Source: Umbilicaria muhlenbergii
Taxonomy: Eukaryota; Ascomycota; Lecanoromycetes; Umbilicariales; Umbilicariaceae
Direction of reading: 5' to 3'
Assembly: GCA_000611775.1 (NCBI GenBank)
Contig: KK106986.1
Coordinates: 806,001-870,000, forward strand
DNA: 64,000 bases
In this document: positions 42,786 through 54,515 of the stretch, in pieces
Position numbering within the stretch: position 1 is the first letter of the stretch
Layout of the letters: the number at the start of each line of letters is the position of its first letter
Notes under the pieces: generated by a model
What the model was told of the DNA's origin: nothing
Database searches by the model: none
Seen by the model: the letters and a program-made list of their open reading frames with translations, nothing else
Made by a program: the position numbers and the translations under genes

Positions 42786-45243
42786 ATGCTCGTCAGGCTC
42801 GTGCTCAAGTCTCCCTCGCCTCTCTCGCGTCCCCTGCAACACCCTCGCTTGAGCTCCAGTCCACCATGGCGGAGGCAACTACAACGACTTCCATATCGAC
42901 AATTCGCAGGCACATCTGTACGTGACCGGATAGAGAAGACAGGACAAAAGGGCAGAGGTAGAGGTCAGACCTCATCAAAGGTTGAATTGTCAGAGAGTGT
43001 TAAGCCAGAGTCCGTCCAGCCGGCTGTACCACCGAAGTTTGATGGAGCGCCCAAGACCGATTCGCTTCTTGCGGAGCAGACCGTCTCAAATAAAGAGCAA
43101 AGAAAGGCAGATTGGGCCATAATGAAGGAGATGTCAAGATACCTATGGCCGAAGGTATCTCATTTGTACTATGTGGTTTGACTGACAGCGCTGACGCTAG
43201 GCTTAGGATGACCTTGGAACCAAAGTCAGAGTTGGGACGGCTCTTGCTCTGCTCATTGGATCAAAGGTAGAATCTGTATGTTGGCGCTATTGTTGTGCCT
43301 GTTGCTGAGCTATCATCAGGTACTGAATGTACAAGTACCATTCTACTTCAAAAATATTGTGGACTCTATGAATGTGGATTTTGCTGCGCTTGGCGGTACT
43401 GCTTGGACTGTGGGCGGCGCAATGATAGTGGCATGTACGAAAGCTACTCTGGCCGAGCAGCATGTCGCTGACAGTTGTTCTTAGATGGTGCCACAAGAAT
43501 AGGAGCCGCTGTGTTTCAGGAGCTTCGAAACGCAGTCTTTGCGAGTGTAGCTCAAAAGGCCATTCGTCGAGTTGCCTGCAACGTCTTTGAACATTTACTC
43601 CGTCTCGACCTCAACTTTCATCTCTCAAGGCAGACCGGGGGCCTCACAAGGGCTATTGATCGAGGAACTAAGGGTATTAGTTTCTTGTTGACCTCGATGG
43701 TTTTCCACATTCTTCCTACTGCTCTAGAGATCTCTATGGTCTGTGGTATACTAGTATGTATCATACTGCAGAACCTTTGTACGTTCATGAGCTTACCCCA
43801 CAGACTTACCAATATGGGCCAAAGTTCGCCGCCATTACCGCTGCAACTATGGTGGCGTACACTGCTTTCACAATCACTACCACGTCGTGGCGGACAAAAT
43901 TCCGAAAACAGGCCAATGCAGCAGACAATCAAGGCGCCACAGTCGCGGTTGACTCACTCATCAACTATGAGGCTGTGAAGTACTTCAACAACGAGAAATA
44001 TGAAGTTGGAAGATATGACGCAGCTCTGAAGTCGTATGAGACGGCTTCGATCAAAGTCACCACTTCGCTTGCCTTCCTAAACTCAGGCCAGAATCTGATC
44101 TTCTCTACCGCGCTTGCAGCGATGATGTACCTGGCTGCCGATGGAGTAGCTACTGGCACCTTGACTGTCGGCGACTTGGTCATGGTCAATCAGCTTGTTT
44201 TCCAGTTATCTGTTCCCCTGAACTTTCTCGGTTCTGTCTATCGAGAGCTGAGACAATCTTTGTTAGACATGGAAACTCTCTTCAACCTACAGAAGGTCAA
44301 CATCGCTGTCAGGGAGGTCACTAATGCGAAACCGCTGCAATTAACAAAAGGCGGAGAAATCAAATTCGAAAATGTTACATTTGGATATCATCCTGATAGG
44401 CCGATTTTGAAAAACCTTAGCCTCACCATACCCGCTGGCAAGAAGGTAGCAGTCGTTGGTCCTAGCGGATGCGGAAAATCCACAATCCTCCGACTTTTAT
44501 TTCGCTTTTATGACGTGCAAGAAGGGCGCATATTGATAGATGACCAAGACATTCGAGATGTTACTCTTGAAAGTTTACGAAAAGCTATAGCAGTGGTACC
44601 GCAGGACACGCCACTTTTTAATAATACTATCGAGCACAACATCCGCTATGGTAACATGGAAGCATCACCGGAGGCTGTCAGAAGGGCTGCTAAAAGGGCA
44701 CGGATCCATGAAATCGTGGAAGGACTTCCAGCAGGGTATGACACAATGGTTGGGGAGCGAGGGATGATGATATCTGGTGGCGAGAAGCAGCGATTGGCAG
44801 TGTCAAGGTTGATACTGAAGGACCCACCACTGTTGTTCTTCGACGAAGCGGTATGATATCTTCTCCAACTTATCACCAAATACAACTCTCTGACAGGTTT
44901 GATTATTAGACTTCTGCGCTCGACACGCATACGGAGCAAGCTCTGCTGCAGAACATCAATAGCATACTCAAAGAGAAAGCTCGCACGAGTGTCTTCGTCG
45001 CTCATAGGCTTCGCACGATCTATGACAGCGATAGAATCATCGTTCTTCGAGGCGGCCACGTGGCCGAGAGCGGGACTCATAGTGAGCTAATAGATACTGG
45101 TGGAGTGTACTCTGAGCTGTGGAGTTGTAAGTGGAGTTGAAAGCTCAATTATCCGAATAGCAGCATGCTGATTATGAACAATAGCACAAGAGACAGCCCC
45201 TCTCGAAGGAGGAGGGGATGCTGATAGGGCAGTCAAGGAGTGA
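42786..45243 (+). CDS. ATM1: ATM1, mitochondrial ABC exporter for Fe-S cluster assembly
   Basis: Atm1 is a half-size ABC transporter of the inner membrane that exports a glutathione/sulfur compound needed for cytosolic Fe-S proteins and iron sensing. Exons 42786-43154, 43207-43266, 43320-43434, 43485-43753, 43804-44850, 44910-45126, 45185-45243 (2136 bases, 711 residues). A basic presequence of about 60 residues is followed by the transmembrane domain with the Atm1 signatures [51 protein letters not shown] and [18 protein letters not shown]. The nucleotide-binding domain has Walker [10 protein letters not shown] (about 490), the ABC signature ISGGEKQR (about 594), Walker B PLLFFDEA split by an intron from TSALD, and the H-loop VAHRL. 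The last exon (59 bases) adds a short charged tail. Introns are 50-59 bases. Confidence 0.94.
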
Positions 45244-45728
45244 CTACAACAGCACGAACATATGACCCCATGAGTTCGAGCACTTGACTCAACCAGCATT
45301 TACCTGAGACCACCGTGAAATCAATAAAATCCAAAGGGGCTTTGGAAATGCCGCATCAGAGCAAATATTATGATGATATCAAGGACTTCACATTCCTATA
45401 AGAGGACCTCCAGACGTCTGTGTATGCGTATACCACCTACCAACTTGTGTATATCTCCCCGCCTTGGCCGTAAACAGGAACAGTAAGAATGAAAGCCAGC
45501 CTCGGTCTTCGGCGCCGCAAAACACCCCAGTAAAAAAAAGGGTATCCGACGAGTAAAGACTCGCAGCCATCCATGTATGTATCCAAACATTCCCCCTCCT
45601 AAAGAATTTCGACATTTACAAACGACGGACCACCGAAACCATGTCCCGCCAGCTCTCACAATCATTAGATACACCCTCCCTCCCCCAACCCCAATCGCAC
45701 CCCATCCCATCCTATAGCCGAGATCCTT
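45244..45728. other. Convergent intergenic, ATM1 / Kelch protein
   Basis: About 485 bases between two 3' ends. No gene seen. Confidence 0.5.
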
Positions 45729-48291
45729 TCAATCCCGATTAATAACCCTCAAACTCCTCCTCGGATTCAACAGCACCCCCACAAAACTCGGTTCCGCCCC
45801 CCTCATCAAATCCTCACTACTCGAATTCGCCGTACTATTCCCCCCGACAGGCGCCATCAGCGTCGGCCCACTCGGCACGCTCGTATAGCCACTACTGCCT
45901 TTCCCGCTACTGGCCGCAACGCCACTACTCTGATCGGTGGAGGTTTTCCCCGGCCGATCCGACGAGCCGCGGGGGAACAAGAACGCGGCTTTTTCGGCGC
46001 GGCCGCCGTCGGTGCCCGTGGCGGCGCGTTGGGACATGGCGACGTGGTTTTTGTAGAGGACGAGTTGGCGGCGGTAGACCCAGGCGCAGAAGCCGAGGTA
46101 GGCGGCTAGGAGGGCGAGGAGGCCGGCGATGATGCCGGCGACGATGGCCGCGATGTTGGGCCCGTTGCTCTGTTTGGTGGCGGTGGGGTAGCCGGGGGAG
46201 CCGGGGGTGGAGGTTTCGGTGACGGTGGCGCCGTTGGTGCCGGTGATGGTGTAGGTGATTGGTTTTCCGGTGGCGAGGGGCCCCGACGTGGCTGTTTGGG
46301 CTGGTGCGGTGATGGTGGCGCCGCCGCTGCTGGCGCCGCCGATGACGGATTGTACGGGGCCTGGGACTTGGTAGCCGTAGCTGCCGCTGAGACCGGAGGG
46401 GCCTTTCGTTTGCGCAACTTGCTGGTTTTGCATGTCTCCTCCGCTTAGAGCCGTGAATTGATTCTGCCATTGTAGTTTGGAAGCGTCAAAGACATAGACG
46501 CCTGGCGAATCGCAACTAATGTTCGGCCCGACATAGCCCCCCACTACCACGATCTGACCGTCCCAGATGTTACATGTATGCCCTGCCCTAGCCGGCGGTA
46601 CTGATTGATTAGTTGTGTCGACCTTGATCCAGGTAAAACTTGGGATGGTCAGAATCCACATGTCATCGTACTGCGTCTGATCCCCATACGGTATCAATGT
46701 CTGACCTCCATATAGGTAAACATTAGTACTAGAGCCATCAGGCGCTGACGCAGCAACAGCGCATGGGTTCACGCGAATACCCGGTGTTGATCCTGAAGTA
46801 GACTGCTTATACCAGGTTGAAGTGGCAATGTCGTAAACATCGATTATATTCAGTGTTGTCTATACACACAATCAGATTCAGCCATGGGTCACGTTTTGGT
46901 GGATGTTGGCTTACGTATGTTGCGTTTGTTCCACCCGCAAGACCTAGAAGGAGGCCCTCGTCACCAAACCCAGGGACATAGATCAGCACACCATCTGCTC
47001 TTTCAGTGAATCCAGAAGTGTCCTGGAGGCCCCCTTCAGTTACATTACGCCACACACCGTCACTACCGGCGGTCTGGCCCGAGCTCAAGCTCTGGACACC
47101 AGTGTTGCTGTAACCGGGAAATGTGTACTCGATAAGTGATTTCAAGTATACTCGTGCGACTTGCTGCGACCACCCAGCTGTAGTATAGCCATCAAGATGA
47201 CCACCAAAGTACCAACCTCTGCCGAGCTCGGGTACGCTGAAACCCGCGCCTTCAGCTGCTTCTTGCACGGGCTGATTAGCTGCATTGCTGTTGTTTCCCG
47301 TCGATGTCTGAGGGTTTTTGTGCTCTTTCCAGGAGGAAGACGCAATGTTGTACTCCCATAACGCATAAGGAACGGGAGAAGTGGCGGGAGTATCCGAGAA
47401 CTCGCCTCCGTAAAGGTAGAGTGAGTCGTAGGAATTCCAAAGATAGCCGTTCGCCACTGGAGGAGGGCCCGATGGTTGGGGGAGCCCATTGACGGTCGGA
47501 GAGGATATCTGCCATGTTTTGGTGAGGTCAATAGTGACAAAGTCGTTGTTCCATGTATTGCTGCTCTGGCCAGCATCTTTTGTGGCGCGGCCCCCATAGA
47601 CATAAAGGGTTCCATTAACAATGGCGCTTTGGTGGCTCCAGCGCGTGCAGATATCTGTAGGACTATTTTGGCGTTTCACCAGTTCTCCATCTGCTAGAGG
47701 CCCCTCAGGTATAGATTGTGACCTTCGCATGACACCTCCTTTTGCTCCGAGCATAGCATGCCCGGTCTGCCCGATGAGCGGCGCGTTATGTAGGAGTGGT
47801 AGGACGACGGCGACGATGAAGACAGTTGACAAGACTCGAGCCATGGAAGGAAAGGCACGGGGCGGTGCCGCCGACTCGACGGTATCTATTTCCATAGTGG
47901 ACGGGCTTCCCACTTCAGCTTTGAGAGCTTCGAGCTCCTTCTTTAAAGGCCCGTCTGGTCCACTGTGTGAGACTTGTTCCTTTCTTTCGCCCCAATAAAT
48001 GTTTCGTTCACCAGCACCCGCGAAGGGCCCCATCGCCCCTACCCCCTGCCTCCTATAGTCATCGACAGATCCATAGAAAGTAGGTCCACCTAACGCAGCC
48101 GTGCCTTTCTCGTCCGGAAACTTATCAACATCTATTTCTTTGAATGCCGATAGTTTTTGACGTTTCGAACGAGGCAATGTGCTTGGATGAGGATCTGTGA
48201 AGGAGAGGATGTCCGAAGAGGACGCCCTTGATCGTATACCGTACACAGGGCACCCCATGTCTAATATCGAAGGTTCTGATTGCGCTGCCAT
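45729..48291 (-). CDS. Kelch-repeat membrane protein
   Basis: Exons on the minus strand 48291-46915 and 46859-45729 (2508 bases, 835 residues). The beta-propeller is recognisable from Kelch blades such as RWSHQSAIVNGTLYVYGGRA, SYDSLYLYGGEFSD, GWYFGGHLDG, TNVYLYGGQTL and PPARAGHTCNIWDGQIVVVGG. A Thr/Pro/Ser-rich stalk leads to a C-terminal helix (IAAIVAGIIAGLLALLAAYLG) and a cytoplasmic tail of about 120 residues, the layout of fungal surface Kelch/galactose-oxidase-like proteins. The start is ambiguous. The first true ATG in frame is 48291, which puts about 150 charged residues before a second hydrophobic segment (MARVLSTVFIVAVVLPLL). Starting at the ATG of that segment, 47844, would make it a normal signal peptide and give 686 residues. 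The open frame continues upstream either way. Ligand and role are unknown. Confidence 0.8.
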
Positions 48292-49339
48292 GAGTTGAAC
48301 CGAGATCGTATTGGTCGGCGACCTTTGGAGGAGGTACAGTTCAAGTTCTGGCGAGCTCACGTCCGCATTGAAATGACTAGATGCCCGCAAGCTAGCACGC
48401 AATAATGGGGCACATCAAAATGTTGCGAAGTGTACAAGGGAGACTCGAGAAGAATGTAGATTGGCCATCAACGGAGCGGCGACCGACACGCTTGGATTGA
48501 GATGATGGAACATTGCCGCTATGACAAAACTGGTTAAGGAGCCCAACGGTGGATTGCTCCATATTTCCATCAGGGACCTTACCCCACTGGGCTCTGGAGT
48601 GGCAAGGGTGAATCACTTAGTCAATGTCATAGCTCGGACTTCTACCGTTACACCAATGGGGCAGGCAACCGACGTTCAGAAACCGGCTCCGATCCTGGAA
48701 GCGTGGGAAGATCGACATCCAAATGGTCCAATTATATTAACGAGCGGGCCTGAGGCGCGATGAGGCCGGAGAGGCGAAAAAGGGGAACAACGATCATTGG
48801 AGAAGGGCTCTTTCCCACTTCCCAGTGGCTACAACCTATGCCGCCACACTCGCAACAGAGAACCCCCCAAGAGTCAACGGGTGGGATAGGAGCTTGTTAT
48901 CGGTGTGGTGAGACTCCCTGGGGGCCGGGGGCGTCCACGGCTCTCTGTGGGGAAGCATGGACCAGCGCCTTTTACACAGCCCCGGACCCTTATTTATCTC
49001 ACTCCACTAAGGTACTAATGGAAATGACAGCGAGCTTGGTTTGCTATTTGGAGCGCTCCCTGCCGAGCAAAGAGCGATGGAACTGCACCTTTGATCTCTG
49101 CACAAAAACGGCATGGGAGTGACAAATGATAACTAAGAATGTAGGACAACTCTCAACACTCAGAAAACACTCTTACCTGATATATCATCATTACTTATCA
49201 AGCGCTGTACCGTTTACTTTACTGTGGAACTGCGGCTGTTGCAGCCTAGAATTTTCAAAACTCGGGATGATTTCCATCACTCTTCTTGTAACACTGCGTT
49301 AATATTGGCAACTCATTAAATGAATGTTCAGCGTTCGTC
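48292..49339. other. Intergenic, Kelch gene to NLR-like gene
   Basis: About 1.05 kb. Frames up to 120 codons exist on the + strand (48521-49122), but they do not resemble any family and overlap poorly conserved sequence. Nothing is assigned. Confidence 0.45.
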
Positions 49340-52032
49340 ATGGATCCTATCACCGCACTTGGCCTCATTGGCAGTTGCGCAAACATCGTCCAAACGATCA
49401 AAGAGATTAACGACATTGCACAACAGAACGTTCATTCCAGCAAAGCAACAAAGAAGGAACTCGGTCTACTTCTGGGAAGGCTTTTTTCGTACAGAGGCTT
49501 GATTGAGGGAATCAAGATCCAAGCTGAGCTTGACACAGCCAGTCGTGACCGCCTATCGGCTCTCGATCACATCAGCGGCCCATTGGAGGCTTGCACGTCA
49601 GCCACTATCTTAATCAGAAACAGGCTAGAGCATCTTCCAAAGTATATAGTCTTTGGAAAGATACTCGACAAGGAAACTTCTGCGGCCTTACACACACTGG
49701 ACCGGACAGTACCAATCCTGCAGCTCGCACTTGATGCTGACCAAAGGTCTGTGACCACCTGCCATAAGTCTACAATTTCTTGCTTGAGACAGTAGAGTTT
49801 GGTTGTTCACATTCAGCTACCTAGAAATCCCAGGAAACATAAACTGACTCTGAACCCATCTAGGATCATTACTGAAGCGGTGGAGCGGTATACTATTACC
49901 ATCAAAAAAGACCTGCTTGCTGTGCATACAGATACCAGTACAATAAAGGAGGATGTCTCTGTCGTTAAGGATATCCTGATTAACAAGCATAATCATGATC
50001 AAATTCGCGGCCAGGATTCAGAAAGGCTACAACTTAGGCGTTGGCTGTCAAAATGTGACCCCGATTTGTCGTACACACAGTCATTAAAGAAAGCACATCC
50101 AGGATCGGGGCAGTGGTTTCTGGAGCACAACTTCCACCCGTGGCTCAGGAATGACTGGACCCATGGGCCGCGAATTCTGTGGCTACATGGGAGGACTGGC
50201 ACTGGTAAAACCATTCTTCTCTCGTCGGCGATACACCATGTTCAAATGATGGGATCTCAGAACCTGGTGTCCGCTGTCGCATATTTTTACTGTTCTTTTT
50301 CTGAAAAGGAATCTCAGAACCCTGTCAATATGCTAGGCTCAATGTTCTTTAACTTTGCGAGCAAGTGCCCGGCTTATGGAGTCTAGTGGCCTCGCTATTC
50401 GCTAAAATTAAACCAAGGCAACAGTCACAAGACTCACAGCCCACAGTGGAGGAGTTACAGGATGTCATTGACTCAGCATGTGTGAGGACTGAGAAAATCC
50501 TGCTATTTTTGGACGCACCAAATGAGAGTGATATATCTGGAACCCTTCTGCTTTCGCTGTCTGATGTTGTGAGCCGTCAGAAGAACCTGCGTTTCCTTGT
50601 CTCAAGTACAGATGAACTGGAGGTCGGTATCTACTGCGAGTCTTGCGGTCCAGTTCTGCCTGTAAAAATGAATTCGGCAAGAGTGGATAATGATATTAAC
50701 GACTTTGTTAATTCTCGGATGCGGAAGGAGTTGCGTCTCCGCCGACTCCCAAATGCTTTGCAGGATGACATAAGGTTCGCGCTGGTAAATAATGCGAAAG
50801 GATCGTAAGTGTAAATGTTTCACACAAAGAACTCACCTGTGCTGATAAATCTTGGAAGATTTCGCTGGGCAGAGTGCCAACTGGTGGCCCTTGTCGAACA
50901 TGCAAGGTCGGAGGCGGCAATCAGAAGAGCTCTGCAGACCATCGCTCCAGGGCTCGACGAACTATACACGACCTCGCTCCTGGCAGTCCCGACTGCAGAT
51001 CATCGACTTGTCAGATTTGCCCTGCTTTGGCTGACATTCGCTCTGCGTCCATTACATCTAGACGAAATATCAGAGGCAATGATTTTCGAGGATGACTGTA
51101 ATTCGATTGAACAATCGGCGAGGTTGTTTCCAGAAGAAGCAGAAGACATTTTAAAACGATGCCGAATACTCATCCACTATAATGGCTCTTCGAAGTTTGC
51201 AACTCTAGCTCACTCGTCTGTTCGTGACTACCTGCTCTCGAGGCAATGTCAGTCTGGTAGTGCTGGTGCGTTTTATCTTAACGAAGAGGACACCTTGCAA
51301 TTCATAATACGTCGATCAATTGAGTATTTGAACCTGCCCAGTTTCTCGTCCGGCTACTGCCTTTCTGAAAGAGAGGCTCAAATCAGAGTTCGGGAATGGC
51401 CACTTCTTGCATATGTTTCAGCTGCATGGCCCGCGTATGCTACATTTGCCCCGACGAGCTCAGCGAGAAACAGTAATAGGATAGAGACTGCCTTTCTCAA
51501 ATTCCTCGAGAGCTTTCGGCAGCAGCGTTTCGGCAATTTCGGGGCATGGGTGCAAGTTTACCTTCCGAGGCACATCGAACAGAAATTACCACTATCGCCA
51601 CTGTACTACACTGCGAGAGAGGGTCTTGTTGATGTGGTCAAAATGATTCTCCGTGTCGAGGGTACTAAGACACTTGAGGAGGCAGGATGCAGTCGCCTAT
51701 CTACTCCCCTGCACGTGGCAAACGCTTTCGGTCACACGGATGTCACCAGCGTACTCCTGGAAGCTGGAGCGAATCCCAACGAGAAAAACGGCAAGGGTGA
51801 AAGAGGAATTGAGTGGGCAATGCTAGCAGGGTACTCGGACATCGTACAAGCTTTATTGGACGCAGGAGCTGTCCCCGTAACTGACGAAGAGTTCGTTTCA
51901 TTCGCGAGAACCAGAGGCTTCCGGCTTGTCTCCGGGCCGTCAGACATCAGCGTCCAAGCCAGGCCCGACTGGATAGGGTGTAAGCCACGGGCTGCACCGT
52001 CGCCACACCAAATTTTAGGTGCAGGAGGATGA
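49340..52032 (+). CDS. NLR-like protein: fungal N-domain, NACHT NTPase, ankyrin repeats (apparent frameshift)
   Basis: Fungal NLR-like proteins sense non-self and can trigger heterokaryon incompatibility or immunity-like cell death. Exons 49340-49746, 49864-50804, 50859-52032. The N-terminus MDPITALGLIGSCANIVQTI is the helical fungal N-domain start; a linker (AVERYTITIKKDLLAVHTDT) leads to the NACHT domain with Walker A GRTGTGKT and the ILLFLDAPNES Walker-B-like strand (Asp followed by Ala, so weaker than usual). After FRWAECQLVALVEH comes the winged-helix region (RFALLWLTFALRPLHLDEIS), then about three ankyrin repeats (TPLHVANAFGHTDVTSVLLE, IEWAMLAGYSDIVQALLDAG). The frame changes by one base near 50370, between FNFASKCP and GLWSLVASLF, with no usable intron, so the copy is probably a recent pseudogene or carries a sequence error. 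It borders repeat-rich DNA. Confidence 0.72.
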
Positions 52033-52119
52033 CGGCTATGCTCAATTGAACTACCTAGACGGGTTTAGTAGGGGTGAAGGGGGGGTTGATCAGATGCGGG
52101 GGGGCAACGCCGCACTATA

Positions 52120-52507
52120 GGCAACGCCGCACCCCCCCCCCCCCCCCCTCCCCAAGGGGAAAAAAATCAGAATTTCACCAATTGAGTTGTAAATTTCGAT
52201 CTAAATAAGAAACTTTGAAGCTCTACATTGTAGTCTATAACAGAGCTGTAGGATCTATGCATTTCAGCACCTCCAAGGCTGCTTTTGCTGTGGCAACTGC
52301 AGTCTTCGCAGTCTGCTTCTCCTCTTTATCCTGCAGCCGTTTTGACTTCCTAGCCTGTGTCTCTAGCTGCTTTCTGGATTTGTAAGAGCGTTATTATAGG
52401 CCTCAATGACGTTCAGAATACGCACTTCTTTCTCCATTGAATGCATGCAATTATGGTGGAGAAATGGGTAATTTCAATAGTTGGGGGGGGGGGGGGGGGG
52501 TTGCCCC
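52120..52507 (-). mobile_element. Probable non-autonomous DNA transposon relic (pogo/Fot1-like?)
   Basis: Both ends read inward as GGCAAC-type sequence followed by a long C-run: 17 C at 52132-52148 on the left and 18 G at 52483-52500 on the right. The left end also has a 13-base duplication (GGCAACGCCGCAC twice). Inside, the minus strand starts an N-terminal-like frame at 52437 (MEKEVRILNVIEAYNNALTN), which recalls the helix-turn-helix start of pogo/Fot1 transposases. A second frame (to about 52240) encodes a Lys/Glu/Ala coiled coil (RKSKRLQDKEEKQTAKTAV) like a transposase C-terminus. The two lie in different frames and are adjacent, which suggests an internally deleted copy. The family assignment is inference. 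Confidence 0.4.
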
Positions 52508-52904
52508 GTGGACTACGTTATTTCAGTGAAAAGGAAGAAGTGTAGATTATTATATAAAACTTGAGGGTCTCAACAGGGTCCTCAGAGCATTGTCTAGATA
52601 GCAATAGCAGCCTTTTTACACATCAAAGCCATCATCAGTATGCAAGCCTCAGCCTTTGTCGCTTCTGAGAATGACGCCTTTGTTAAGGTGCTTGAGTGTA
52701 AGAGGCTGGGTGTACGACGGTCGTCGTAGTGGTGTTTGAACGGGGTGTCGTAGGCAATATAGTCACGATAGGGCCAATGCAATGGTTATACGTCTTCTAT
52801 TCAGTGGCAAAACTGATCGCTGAGGAAGCAGGTTTCTGCACCTCCTTGTGAAGAGTTTTCACTTGATGCCAAGGCGCTAGGCGCTGAGTCATCATATCTA
52901 AGCT

Positions 52905-52952
52905 ATAGTGTCGTACCATAGTGTCGTACTATAGTGTCGTACTGTCGTACTA
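52905..52952. repeat. 13-base tandem repeat (ATAGTGTCGTACY)
   Basis: Three full copies and one partial copy of ATAGTGTCGTAC(C/T) lie head to tail. Confidence 0.8.
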
Positions 52953-53024
52953 TATATGGTGGCCCTGACATTGAGGCGCTTTCACCCTCTCATCTTCTAC
53001 GCTCTACTCATTACAAGCAGGTCA

Positions 53025-53094
53025 GTGAGGGGTGAGGGGTGAGGTCATCGGTGGCGGCGGCAGCGAGGGTGGCGGCAGCGAGGTTGAGATTTCT
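53025..53094. repeat. Short GGGGTGA and GGCGGCAGCGAG tandem repeats
   Basis: GTGAGGGGTGAGGGGTGAGG is followed by two copies of GGCGGCAGCGAGG-type sequence. Simple repeats in gene-free DNA. Confidence 0.6.
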
Positions 53095-54008
53095 GGAAGC
53101 ATGAATTAGTTAGATGCCCATAAATTGAATTACCTACATGTTGAACGTCCAAAATGGGCGCGTTCAAAATGGCCGAAAAATGAGGCCGAAAAACAAGTCT
53201 AGTCTCTCACTAGTAATTTAGAATGTAAACGGGCTGGCTCATCCTGGCCAGGTGGCGCCGAGTAGCCGAATTAGTTTTGGTGTGGACGCCGCGGTCTGAC
53301 GGCCCCGAGACAAGCCGGGAGGCTTCTCTGAGTAGCGTTCGGAAGTTTCTTGCTCAGAACAACAAAGTCCGGCCTAAGAGGACGTGATAGCACAGCAGAC
53401 TAATGTTACAATCTCTTCAATCATAAATGTTAGATGCAGCATGTTTTAACGATCATGACTGTAGCGCAAACGCGCTGTTGACAGGTAAGTCGAAGATGTT
53501 AGTACCCGAAGTCCTCGGCAAGCGGAAGGTCGAGGACGAGATAATAGGCATCATGATTATCCAGCTCCGCATCAGGTAGAAGCTTGGCCTCCTTTACCCA
53601 CTATCACTGTTACAAGCATTTCAGCCTGAGCACAGCGACTCCAAAACGAGACTGCCTTTGGGTTGGTCACGGTTAGGGTCGTCTCTCAAGACACCGGTGA
53701 GTCTGTGAGTCTCAGCCCACAAGAGTCGTTTGATTAGAGTTGAAGGGCTTTTGGATGCAGTGGACAGAGATCAGATCCATCTTGGTACACTCACCTGCTT
53801 CCTTTGCGGACTTAACCTCGCTAAGTCGCCCTATGTAGTGCGTGACAAGAAGTCATATGGAAAGAAAACGATAGCCATCATTGTATACGTTGAAGCGATC
53901 TAAGCCAACCTGAACCGTGTGTGGCCATTTGCGCTTGATTAACAATCGCAATGGAAATTCAGTGATGTGCACCTCGGCCCTGGAGCTCCTGTACCGCTAC
54001 GGACAGGA

Positions 54009-54515
54009 TATCCGGAGTACTTCCGGACCGGCAGATTCGAGCGGCAGATTCGCTGAGCGGCAACTTCAACCTCAAGGGCCTACAGCAGAATTCTTCTCTA
54101 TCTGAGTATCAGACTGAGTGACTGAGGATCTCCTACATGAGGGTGTATCAAAAGTACAGATCAAAGCTTCAAAGAAATGTTCATTGATGCGCTGTCAAAT
54201 AATAGAACTGCAGATTAACCGTGGCTCTGTTAGACCAGTGATGACGGGCAACTAGTGAGATGAGGCCTAATTAATTAACATTCACTTCAAGCTATGACAG
54301 CGCTTAACTGAAGGTCTTTCATCCTCTGAAATAGATTGCAACTTTAGAATGATGATGTTGCTTATTTGTCTCTTTATTTGTGTTGAGTTCTCAGTGGCTT
54401 TAGGCGTCGCTTCAGGCCTCACAGCTGTGACAGCCTCAGAGACAGCCTGGAAGTGAATCTGCCGTTGGCGAGTCTGCCGCTCGAATCTGCCGGTCCGGAA
54501 GCACTCCGTAGGAAA
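54009..54515. mobile_element. Probable 0.5-kb element with inverted terminal repeats
   Basis: About 50 bases starting at 54009 (CGGAGTACTTCCGGACCGGC, continuing GATTCGAGCGGC) recur in inverted orientation ending near 54515. The two arms differ mainly by C/T and A/G transitions, as repeat-induced point mutation would leave. Between them is about 400 bases without a coding frame. Size and arms fit a MITE-type DNA element or a solo pair of arms; no target-site duplication was established. Confidence 0.5.

Noticed and set aside
48521-49122. Possible gene on + strand upstream of the NLR-like gene
   Set aside because: Two frames of 80 and 120 codons do not connect by plausible splice sites and match no family.
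50365-50386. Very short intron to explain the NLR frameshift
   Set aside because: The only GT...AG pair is about 22 bases, too short for a fungal intron and lacking a branch site.
53220-53345. SINE-like or tRNA-derived element
   Set aside because: The GC-rich patch has no A/B box pair and no visible copy in the window.
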